Of a stretch of DNA of 48,085 bases, positions 40,754 to 48,085 are shown piece after piece (position 1 is the first letter of the stretch; each line of letters begins with the position of its first letter). The notes beneath the pieces are model-generated. The model was given only the letters and a program-made list of their open reading frames with translations, was not told the origin of the DNA and ran no database searches. Both the position numbers and the translations under genes were made by a program. This stretch comes from Actinoplanes couchii (GTDB taxonomy: Bacteria > Actinomycetota > Actinomycetes > Mycobacteriales > Micromonosporaceae). Location: positions 1 to 48,085 of the forward strand of contig NZ_BOMG01000127.1 in the NCBI RefSeq assembly GCF_016862075.1. The letters run 5' to 3'.

Positions 40754-41524
40754 CCTGCCGCGATTCCGTTGTCCACTCGCAGCCTGAACCACCTCGCCGG
40801 CCTCATCCGAGCACACCGCAACCAGCGCAGGTCTCGGTGGCGGCGCCTCGACCCCGGCCGGCAAGCACTGCTCGCCCTGGCACACCTGCGCAACGGCGAC
40901 ACCCTGACCCGCCTGGCCTGCGGTTTCGAGATCGGCGTGACGACCGCCTGGCGCTACGTCCGTGAGGCCGTCGACCTCCTCTCCGCCACCGCCAACGACC
41001 TCGAAACAGCGATGACCAGGATCCGGCTGCTTGCCTACGTGATCCTCGACGGCACCCTGATCCCGATCGACCGGGTCGCCGACCAGAAGCCCTACTACTC
41101 GGGAAAGCACCGCCGCCATGGCGTGAACGTGCAGGTCATAGCCGACGCGGCCGGCCGACTGATCTGGGTGTCGGCAGCTCTGCCCGGTGCGGTCCATGAC
41201 CTGACCGCAGCCCGTACTCACGCCATCATCAAGGCCTTGACCAGCGCGAAGGTGATGACGTTCGCCGACAAGGCCTATCAAGGAGTCCGCGGCAGCGTCC
41301 GGACCCCGTTCAAACGGCACCGCTACCGGCCGAAACTCTCCGCCTGGCAGAAGAAGGTCAACCGGGCACACGCCCGGATCCGAGCCATCGGCGAACGCGC
41401 CAACGCCACCCTCAAGATCTGGAAGATCCTGACGAAACTCCGCTGCAGCCCGCACCGGGCGACCCCGATCGTGCAGGCCATTCTCGTCCTGCACCAGGTC
41501 GAGCACCCGGCCTACTCAGGATGA
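40742..41524 (+). CDS. IS5-type transposase (DDE_Tnp_4)
   Basis: A 260-residue transposase with an N-terminal helix-turn-helix (HLRNGDTLTRLACGFEIGVT, then TAWRYVREAVDLL) and a DDE_Tnp_4 catalytic part. The first acid is in LAYVILDGTLIPID, the second region is KVMTFADKAYQGVRG, and the last acidic residue is expected near GERANATLKIWKIL. Full length and apparently intact, with a GTG start at 40742. Strong interleaved inverted repeats cover the start and may limit translation. Terminal inverted repeats and target duplications could not be fixed with confidence. With the IS110 element it marks the left side of the 41.7-48.1 kb immunity-like genes. Confidence 0.88.
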   Translation: MLSYPAAIPLSTRSLNHLAGLIRAHRNQRRSRWRRLDPGRQALLALAHLRNGDTLTRLACGFEIGVTTAWRYVREAVDLLSATANDLETAMTRIRLLAYVILDGTLIPIDRVADQKPYYSGKHRRHGVNVQVIADAAGRLIWVSAALPGAVHDLTAARTHAIIKALTSAKVMTFADKAYQGVRGSVRTPFKRHRYRPKLSAWQKKVNRAHARIRAIGERANATLKIWKILTKLRCSPHRATPIVQAILVLHQVEHPAYSG

Positions 41525-41702
41525 AAAAGGCTCAATGTGCACACCGCCGTTGATGTCGCGCTGCCTTTCGCACACCCGCTCGTGCGATCCGGTCAATATA
41601 AGCGGTCCGCCGGCAAGGAGAACCGTATACGAGCCGCTCGGGTGGGAGCGCCACGTCGTGAGGTAACCCCGACCTGGACCTGGCGACGTCCGCTGGAGCC
41701 GG

Positions 41703-42854
41703 ATGACGGCCAGAAACCGGAAGAAAGTTGTCGTACCCTTCTGCCAGGCTGACCAGGTGGACCTTGAAGATCGCCAGTCGCCCGGTCCGAGCCGGGAACA
41801 TCCCGCCGCGCTCGTTCCTGCTCAAGTGAGCTGGGAGATCCCTCTGAAGTGGCGGCTCCGGCCTGACCTGATGCACATCACCGGGGAGCCGCAGCTCGTG
41901 GCGGTGCTCGACACAAATGCCATCGCAACGGCTTGCTGCATGGAGGCGATCTCGGGTCATCAATCGTTGGCCACCCGGCTCGTGCTCACGGGCCGGGTGC
42001 CCTGCTTCATCGCGGAGCACGTGCCCGGGGAGATGGATGAGCACCTAGACCGGATCGCCAGAAAGATCGGCGTTGACGCAGGGGTAGCGACGAGCGTCTG
42101 GAGAGATCGGGTCGCCCCGCTGTTCCGGGTTGTCGACCTACCCATCGGGGAGTACCTGCGACCGGAGATCGCTGGAATCAGGCAACCCGAGCCGGTAGGT
42201 GACCCAGATGACTGGCCGAGCCTTGCCATCGCAGCCTTCCTCGGGCCAGCGGCGATCATCACGCGGGACGGAGTATTTGCTCGGCTCGGCTACGCCAACA
42301 AGGCCAGCGACTGGACAGTCACGGCGAAGGTACTGAGGCGGGCGGCTGCTCTCGAAGGCGAGCAGATCGACCGTGCAGTAGTGGCGATCATGAGTACGCA
42401 GATGATGTGGGCCGGCGTTGGCGGGCTCGTGAAGCTCGGTCGACGCTTCCCCTGGACTGTGCCTGTCTCCTTGGTTCTTGCCGCTGTCGCGGGGCGGCTG
42501 CTGTGGCAGGCGCGGGCGGACGTGCAAGCTGGGGGTCGCGATCTGCTGGATCATCTGGGCCTGCAAATGCGCCGGGTCCTGGCGGAAATGGGCGAATACG
42601 CCCAATTGAGGTCTGATCTGTTGACGGTGCACGATCCACCCTGGCGGGCCGAGTCCCCCACGGAGCGGTGCGCTCGAACGCTGGCCCGCAGCGGCGAGGC
42701 GATGACGCCCGGCGAGTTGCGCGATGTCATGAATCTGGCCAGCAGCGAACAAGTTACTGCAGCAGGCCTGAGGCGGATCATGAGCGCCCACCCCTCGTTT
42801 ATTCGACTGCCCGGGGACCGGTATCAGATCGGACGGCCGGTACCGGTCGAGTAG
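41703..42854 (+). CDS. PIN-domain protein with membrane helix and winged-helix-like C-terminus
   Basis: A 383-residue protein. A PIN nuclease fold spans about 60-205: LVAVLDTNAIA gives the first acid (Asp70), GDPDDWPSLAIAAFLG the middle acids (167-170) and AAIITRDGVFARLG the last (Asp189). The three clusters are intact, so RNase activity is plausible. A hydrophobic helix follows at about 251-268 (WTVPVSLVLAAVAGRLLW). The C-terminal ~45 residues (MTPGELRDVMNLASSEQVTA, ending DRYQIGRPVP) look like a winged helix. No antitoxin gene adjoins it. ATG 41703 has ggag 5 bp upstream. The kinase gene starts 37 bp after its stop. Probably an effector in the same locus as the kinase and STAND protein; inference. 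Confidence 0.75.
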   Translation: MTARNRKKVVVPFCQADQVDLEDRQSPGPSREHPAALVPAQVSWEIPLKWRLRPDLMHITGEPQLVAVLDTNAIATACCMEAISGHQSLATRLVLTGRVPCFIAEHVPGEMDEHLDRIARKIGVDAGVATSVWRDRVAPLFRVVDLPIGEYLRPEIAGIRQPEPVGDPDDWPSLAIAAFLGPAAIITRDGVFARLGYANKASDWTVTAKVLRRAAALEGEQIDRAVVAIMSTQMMWAGVGGLVKLGRRFPWTVPVSLVLAAVAGRLLWQARADVQAGGRDLLDHLGLQMRRVLAEMGEYAQLRSDLLTVHDPPWRAESPTERCARTLARSGEAMTPGELRDVMNLASSEQVTAAGLRRIMSAHPSFIRLPGDRYQIGRPVPVE

Positions 42855-42891
42855 ATGACAGTCATAGTCAGCTTCGAATAGCCACGAAAGA

Positions 42892-44382
42892 ATGATTTTT
42901 ATGCAAGGAGCAACGCTCCAACTTGGCAAGTTTTGGAAGATTGGCGAACGCCTCGGCGGTGGGGGCTTCGGCCAGGTGTACGCCGCCGCCGGCGGCGGCG
43001 AGGACGCGGCGGTCAAATTCGTCAAAAGGCTTCCTGGGGCGCAGGGCGAGCTGCTGTTTGTGGATCTCGGAGAAGCTCGCAACGTCGTGCCGGTCATCGA
43101 CCAGGGCGAGACTGAAGACGCCTGGGTCATCGTCATGCCCCAGGCCGAGAAGTCGCTGCGAGACCTGCTGAACGAGATTGGCGGCGCTGGTCTCGGGGTG
43201 GGTGCGGCGGTGGGTGTGTTGACGGACATCGCCCAAGCCTTGGGCGACCTGGCGGGCCGTGTGGTTCACCGCGACCTCAAGCCGGAGAACGTGCTCTTGG
43301 TGGACGGTCGGTGGTGCCTCGCAGACTTCGGGATCTCCCGGTTCGCCGATGCCACCACGGCGCCCGACACCCGTAAATTCTCCAAGACGCCGCTGTACGC
43401 GGCCCCAGAACAGTGGCGTGACGAACGAGCGACCAGTGCGACCGATGTCTATGGCTTCGGAGTAATCGCCTACGAGCTGATCACAGGGCGGCGGCCGTTC
43501 GTCGGTCCCGACGTGTCGGATCTCCGAGAACAGCACCTTCATGAGACCCCGGCACCCCTGCCCAACGTTCCGGTCACTCTGGCGGCCTTGGTCATGGAGT
43601 GTCTATACAAGCAAGCTGAAGCTCGCCCGGCCGCCACGGATTTGGAGCGACGGCTGGACGGAGTTCTGATCCCGGCTGCAACGGCCGGACTGTCGCGTCT
43701 ACAGGCAGCTCATCACGAGCAGGTGGGTAAGCGAGCCGAGGAGGAGCGCTCGGCGTCGCGGGCGGCCAGTGCCTCGGAGCGGCGAGAGCGACTCCTGGAT
43801 GCGGCACGGCAGAACTACCTCAGCATCTCGGGCACGATCCGGGCATCGTTGGCGGATGCTGCGCCCTCCCCTGCTGCCATTCCGTCTCCCCGGGACGGCC
43901 AATGGACGATGCGACTGGGTCAGGCCACGCTCAGGATGACCCCGCCGATCACTGCGTCTACCGACCGATGGGGCGATCCGGGCCATCCGTTGTTTGATGT
44001 GATCGCTGTGGCCGAGATCGGCTTGCGGATCCCGGCAGGCCGTAACAGGTATGAGGGCCGCAGCCACGCACTTTGGTACTGCGACGCCCTCGAAGAGGGC
44101 CGGTTCGGCTGGTACGAGCTGGCGTTTATGCACAATCCGCTGATGGCAAGGACGTCATCTGTCGCGCCGTTCGCTCTCGGACCGGGGCCGGAGTCCGCCG
44201 GAGCGTTGTCTTCGGGAATGGACGTATTGCAGCTGGCTTGGCCATTCACGAAGCTGACCGGCGAGGATCTGGACGGCGTGATCAGCCGGTGGGCTGGTTG
44301 GCTGGTCGATGCATCGTCACCGGGGTGGAGCCAGCCCAGCCTGATGCCAGAGGTCGAGATCCCGTGGGTGTGGCGGCGATGA
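42892..44382 (+). CDS. Ser/Thr protein kinase with coiled coil and unknown C-terminal domain
   Basis: A 496-residue soluble kinase. All motifs are intact: glycine loop GERLGGGGFGQVY (18-30), Lys42 in AAVKFVK, catalytic loop VVHRDLKPENVLL (HRD 126-128), DFG at 145-147, and YAAPEQW. A helical, charged segment follows the kinase domain at about 270-305 (VGKRAEEERSASRAASASER). The last ~170 residues form an unrecognised domain (WYELAFMHNPLMART, LQLAWPFTKLTGEDLDGVIS). There is no membrane helix, unlike PknB. ATG 42892 is used, with ATG 42901 an alternative. It lies 13 bp before the nuclease-STAND gene, so an operon is likely; it may phosphorylate its neighbours or serve as sensor. Confidence 0.88.
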   Translation: MIFMQGATLQLGKFWKIGERLGGGGFGQVYAAAGGGEDAAVKFVKRLPGAQGELLFVDLGEARNVVPVIDQGETEDAWVIVMPQAEKSLRDLLNEIGGAGLGVGAAVGVLTDIAQALGDLAGRVVHRDLKPENVLLVDGRWCLADFGISRFADATTAPDTRKFSKTPLYAAPEQWRDERATSATDVYGFGVIAYELITGRRPFVGPDVSDLREQHLHETPAPLPNVPVTLAALVMECLYKQAEARPAATDLERRLDGVLIPAATAGLSRLQAAHHEQVGKRAEEERSASRAASASERRERLLDAARQNYLSISGTIRASLADAAPSPAAIPSPRDGQWTMRLGQATLRMTPPITASTDRWGDPGHPLFDVIAVAEIGLRIPAGRNRYEGRSHALWYCDALEEGRFGWYELAFMHNPLMARTSSVAPFALGPGPESAGALSSGMDVLQLAWPFTKLTGEDLDGVISRWAGWLVDASSPGWSQPSLMPEVEIPWVWRR

Positions 44383-44395
44383 GGAAACCAAGGAC

Positions 44396-47300
44396 ATGAG
44401 CACCCAACCCCCGCAGAGGCAGGTATCGCCCGAAGCCACAGGCGGTGCCGGCACCATCGAGGAGTACACCCTTGGTGCCGTCGCGCTCGCTCGCCTCTTA
44501 ACGGGCGATCTGCTGCCGGGCCTCACGGCGCCCCTCGCCACCGTGGCGTTCCAGCGGCGCGTGGCCGGGAACACGCTTGATGATCTAGTGCTGCGCTCGG
44601 ACACAGGCACCGCCGAGAATGGCATCGATTTTCAGATCAAGCGGACGGCGTCTCCGGCTCCGTCAAACGACGCCTTCGTTGACGCTCTTGGCCAATGCAT
44701 CGACACGCTGAGGCAGGAGCGGGAGGCGCTCGCCGCGGGGCGCCTGAGGCTGGGATTCGGCGCCTCCGGCCCGCGTGGGCCTCTGGAGCAGCTGCAGAGA
44801 CTGACGGAGATCGCCCGGTCCCACTCGACGGTCGCGACGTTCCGAGGGGTTCTCGTCCCGGGTGCTACTTCCGGGGAGGTGCGGACACGTTACGGGTACT
44901 TCAAGGACACCGTGGACGTGGCGATCAAGGCCCACGGCGAGACCTTGACTGACAACCAGTTAGACGAGTTGGCGTATGAACTCCTCAAGTACCTGCACGT
45001 CTGGATTTTCGAGGTCGGCGACGACGGCCGTGACGTGCTGGAGGCCCAGAGCCGACTGTCTACGATCCTTCCGCCGGGTGCCACAGAGGCGCACATAGTG
45101 TTCTCGGAGCTGCGGACGCTGGCTGAGGCCTGGGGGCCGAACGCGGGTGTCATCGACGCCCCAATGCTCCGAGCCGCGCTCAACGCCCGCAGCATCCCCT
45201 TGACAGCGGATCCGCGCCACCGGACTGAACTGGGGCGAGTTCTTGACGCCTCGCGCCAAGAACTCGCCCGCACCGTTGATCAGATGGGCGGACGCCTGCG
45301 GCTCGAGCGAGCGACCCCGGCTCGCGAACTTGGTAAGGCCATCCAACTCGGCGGCATTGTGCTCGTGTCTGGCGCGGCCGGCGTCGGCAAGTCCGTTCTT
45401 TCCCGGCGGGCGGTCCAAGACCTAGATGAGTCCGCGACGGTCGTTGCGATTAGCCTCTCGACCCGCAGCGGCGACACGCTGGCCACCGTACAGCAGGAGT
45501 TGGGCGTCTCCCACCTCAAGACGGTGCTGGGCGCCGCACCCACAATCGGCCCCCGAGTACTGCTAATCGACGGAGCTGAGCACGCGCTGACAGATGCGGG
45601 TCGGCTCTTGGAGTCACTTCTGGATGCCGCGCCAACCGCGGGAACAGCCTCGCCACCATGGACGGTTGTGATTACGAGCCGTGCGGATGCGGCCGTGCAG
45701 TTGACCGGGCGACTTGGGGACCGTCTTACAACGTACATCTTGCTCGACGAACTATCCGATCTCGAGGTAGACGAGGTCAGTACAGCCTTCCCCGCGTTGG
45801 CGCCCCTCCTGCGCCATCCCCGGAGCAAGCGCCTGCTACGCCGACCGTATCTGGTGGATCTCCTGGCCCGATCCCAGGTTGCCCCTGGGGAGAATGAGGT
45901 ACTTGGCGAAGAGGACGTCATCGCGGTGGTCCACGAGAAGGTCGTGCGGCGCAGCGAAGGGCTCGTGCCCGGGCAAGGTTCGCCACAGGACCGCGACGTC
46001 GCGTGGATCATGCTTGCAGAAGCCGTCATCGCGGGGTCCGGAAGCAGCCGTCTGCCGAGCGCCGACGGAAAAGCCATCAGTGGGCTCGTCAGCGACGACA
46101 TCTTCCAACGCCATCGTTCGGCGTACCGCTTCGCCCATGACGTCTTGGCCGACTACGCCACGGCCATGCGGCTAGTCGAAGACGATGGCGCTGCGCTTCT
46201 GGGGTCGGCAAGCACTCCACGCTCGCTAATCCGCGCGGTGAGGTTGGCCATCCAGCACAGACTCGCTGAAGCAACGGATGACGCCGTTGATGTCCGTCGA
46301 GCCTGGAGCGACGCGGTGAGCCTGTGCCAGGAGCTCGCGGCCCGAGACGGAAGCCGTTGGGACGAAGTGTCGTATGAAGCACTCGTCTCCATCGGTAGCC
46401 CGGACAGCGTGTTGGCCCATCTGACCCCTGAGCTGCTTGCCAGAGACGGCGCTGGGCTGCACAAACTCATCGACATCACCGGCCGGTACGCGGCTACTTC
46501 CCGGATCCAACCGGACGGCGAAGCACTCCAACTCGACGATGTGCTGGCTGCGCCCGTCGTGGCGCTTATTGGTGCCCTTTCTGACCGTCTGCCGCAGCGG
46601 CTGAATGGCATGGCGACTCAGTTGGTGCGTCGCTGGCTTGTGAGCCTGGAAGTGAATGGGCGTCAGGCAACAGCCTTCATCCCCGACCCCACTACTTTGA
46701 GCGCTGTGGTGGCCAAATGGACAGCTGACATTTGGTACGGCGATCCGTACGACGCGGCGCTAGCGGTTGTGGGACTGCTTGGCGGCTACCTATCACCGGA
46801 CGCTCGGGCGCTTCTCGACCGTGCGAAGGAGCGTGGACATGACCTATATGTAGTAGTCGAGGATCCGGAAGTGGCGGCCGCATTGGCCAGAGACAACCCG
46901 GATCTGTTGCTCGAACTCGCTGGAAGCTGCTACTTGGATCTACCCCTCACGCTGGACCCGGAGGTACCTAGCCGCCGGCCCGCCCGCTCAGCCAAGCGTC
47001 GACCAAGGCGGAAGCGTACAGGCCTGTCTGGGTACGAGGATGAGGACGGCGTGCGAGAGCATTCCCCTCACACGTCCCGCCGTTTTGGATTTGGTCTGGC
47101 CGGACCTGACTGGGGGCCGTTCGCGGTACTGCTGGCCAGTTCCCCGGCACATGGGCTCAGGCTCGTGGGGGCCGTAGTCGACGCCGCCTCTGATGCGCGG
47201 ATCCGCGTCGAGGCGTCGTTCGGTGTTCCGCGGGGTGAGATCAGGCTTCCCCTGAGCCTGCCGCACTGGGCCGAGGCCGTGATGTACAGCGGGCCGGGTA

Positions 47301-48085
47301 CCGCTTGGGGCTGGTATCGCCGGTCTGGCATCGGCGCGTACACCGCGATGTCGGCGCTGATGGCGCTTCGCGCCTGGGCGAAGACACAGCTGGTGGCGCG
47401 GCCCCTAGCTGACGTGCTCGACGACGTACTCTCGGCCGGCGAGAGCGTGGCCTTTCCGGCGGTGGCCTACTCGCTCGTCGTGCTGGATCTGGCCGCGGCT
47501 GGGGACACGGTTGACGCCTTCTTGGAGCATCCCGCTGTGTGGGACATGGAGATCGCGCGGATCGTCGGCGAAAGCGGACCGTTTCGGGCAAGCGACGACC
47601 AAGAGGCCCTACAAGTACCTCCGGACCAGATCGCGATATGGATGGTGGTCACAGGCGACGACGAACGTAGGGCCGTGCTCAAGGCCGTGGGTGAGCGGCT
47701 CGTCGCCAGATCCCACGAGGCGCTGGGCAGTCCGGAGGACGACGCTGATCTGCCTGTCGCACGCCGTCGGGCGCTTATGTTTGACTCAGCGTCACAACGG
47801 ATCGTCCCGTCTGTGGAACGACCCGGCATGATTGAGATCTCGGTCGAGGTACCGACCGACCTCCAGGAGCGGCTTGAACAAGGCGGCGGCCGCGCCGCAA
47901 ACCTTAACCTCGCCTTGACCAGCGCAATGCTCGCAGCCCTGAAGATCCGTGACGGGGAGGCGATCGAGCCACGGGCGGCGCACCTGTACACCAAAATCCA
48001 GGAACTCTTGCAGTCTGTTGCGGAGACGCCTGGGACCGCCCCGCTGTACACCGTGGATGACGCACGGGCGGTTGCCGCCGCTGCT
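44396..48085 (+). CDS. Nuclease-STAND NTPase fusion, Avs/Cap4-like (3' end outside window)
   Basis: An uninterrupted frame of 1230 codons to the window edge. The N-terminal ~180 residues resemble a Cap4/Mrr-type PD-(D/E)xK nuclease: an acidic pair in NTLDDLVLRS (62-63) and IDFQIKRT with the D-x-QxK core at 78-82. A STAND-type P-loop NTPase follows: Walker A SGAAGVGKSVL (about 326-333) and Walker B RVLLIDGAEH (387-392), then VVITSRAD, and a winged-helix-like region ending YRFAHDVLADYA. The remaining ~650 residues are mostly helical, without the regular TPR rhythm of the 15-22 kb proteins, and would be the sensor. Nuclease-STAND proteins include the Avs antiphage family, which cut DNA after recognising phage proteins. 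Codon use is less GC-rich than the chromosomal genes, suggesting acquisition. Confidence 0.8.
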   Translation, partial: MSTQPPQRQVSPEATGGAGTIEEYTLGAVALARLLTGDLLPGLTAPLATVAFQRRVAGNTLDDLVLRSDTGTAENGIDFQIKRTASPAPSNDAFVDALGQCIDTLRQEREALAAGRLRLGFGASGPRGPLEQLQRLTEIARSHSTVATFRGVLVPGATSGEVRTRYGYFKDTVDVAIKAHGETLTDNQLDELAYELLKYLHVWIFEVGDDGRDVLEAQSRLSTILPPGATEAHIVFSELRTLAEAWGPNAGVIDAPMLRAALNARSIPLTADPRHRTELGRVLDASRQELARTVDQMGGRLRLERATPARELGKAIQLGGIVLVSGAAGVGKSVLSRRAVQDLDESATVVAISLSTRSGDTLATVQQELGVSHLKTVLGAAPTIGPRVLLIDGAEHALTDAGRLLESLLDAAPTAGTASPPWTVVITSRADAAVQLTGRLGDRLTTYILLDELSDLEVDEVSTAFPALAPLLRHPRSKRLLRRPYLVDLLARSQVAPGENEVLGEEDVIAVVHEKVVRRSEGLVPGQGSPQDRDVAWIMLAEAVIAGSGSSRLPSADGKAISGLVSDDIFQRHRSAYRFAHDVLADYATAMRLVEDDGAALLGSASTPRSLIRAVRLAIQHRLAEATDDAVDVRRAWSDAVSLCQELAARDGSRWDEVSYEALVSIGSPDSVLAHLTPELLARDGAGLHKLIDITGRYAATSRIQPDGEALQLDDVLAAPVVALIGALSDRLPQRLNGMATQLVRRWLVSLEVNGRQATAFIPDPTTLSAVVAKWTADIWYGDPYDAALAVVGLLGGYLSPDARALLDRAKERGHDLYVVVEDPEVAAALARDNPDLLLELAGSCYLDLPLTLDPEVPSRRPARSAKRRPRRKRTGLSGYEDEDGVREHSPHTSRRFGFGLAGPDWGPFAVLLASSPAHGLRLVGAVVDAASDARIRVEASFGVPRGEIRLPLSLPHWAEAVMYSGPGTAWGWYRRSGIGAYTAMSALMALRAWAKTQLVARPLADVLDDVLSAGESVAFPAVAYSLVVLDLAAAGDTVDAFLEHPAVWDMEIARIVGESGPFRASDDQEALQVPPDQIAIWMVVTGDDERRAVLKAVGERLVARSHEALGSPEDDADLPVARRRALMFDSASQRIVPSVERPGMIEISVEVPTDLQERLEQGGGRAANLNLALTSAMLAALKIRDGEAIEPRAAHLYTKIQELLQSVAETPGTAPLYTVDDARAVAAAA

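Overview
The window is GC-rich DNA that looks like an actinobacterium of the Micromonosporaceae, probably Actinoplanes or a relative. This is inferred from the strong G/C third-position bias, the XRE/DUF397 gene pair with small Cys-Trp-rich proteins beside it, two DtxR/IdeR-type iron boxes, actinobacterial-style tRNA ends and several apparently leaderless genes. No species can be named from the sequence alone.

Layout. 1-15.1 kb is chromosomal-looking housekeeping and iron DNA: a partial protein kinase, a mycothiol-dependent isomerase family protein, an AraC-type regulator, an IdeR-boxed siderophore uptake operon (ATPase, lipoprotein, fused double permease), an alpha/beta hydrolase, a PHP phosphatase, a pectate lyase under a perfect LacI-type operator, a LacI regulator, and a second IdeR-boxed siderophore system (interacting protein, lipoprotein, two permeases). 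15.4-22.1 kb is an accessory block of four overlapping genes: a small two-helix membrane protein, an NB-ARC/TPR protein, a tiny peptide and a large P-loop/TPR protein. Each carries a copy of the same short Gly/Val/Asn motif. The block ends at a bare tRNA-Thr 3' end and terminator (22.4 kb). 22.7-24.9 kb holds the XRE/DUF397 pair and a row of very small genes.

25-39.1 kb returns to chromosomal-looking content: a secreted or membrane protein, an MFS exporter with its TetR regulator and operator, a WGR/beta-propeller protein, an orphan NMT1-like binding protein, an LPG-synthase-like membrane protein, a NarL-type two-component system, and a three-gene cassette (DUF3500, HupE/UreJ-like, NicO-like) that looks like nickel/cobalt handling. 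This part ends at a bare tRNA-Pro 3' end and terminator (39.1 kb).

39.2-48.1 kb is accessory again: a frameshifted IS110 transposase, an IS5-type transposase, then three closely spaced genes: a PIN nuclease with a membrane helix and winged-helix-like end, a Ser/Thr kinase, and a nuclease/STAND-NTPase protein that runs off the window.

The two most interesting regions are therefore both STAND-NTPase immunity-like loci. The first resembles NLR/effector sets that signal through short amyloid-type motifs. The second is an Avs-like nuclease-STAND protein with kinase and PIN partners. Both roles are inferred from domain architecture.
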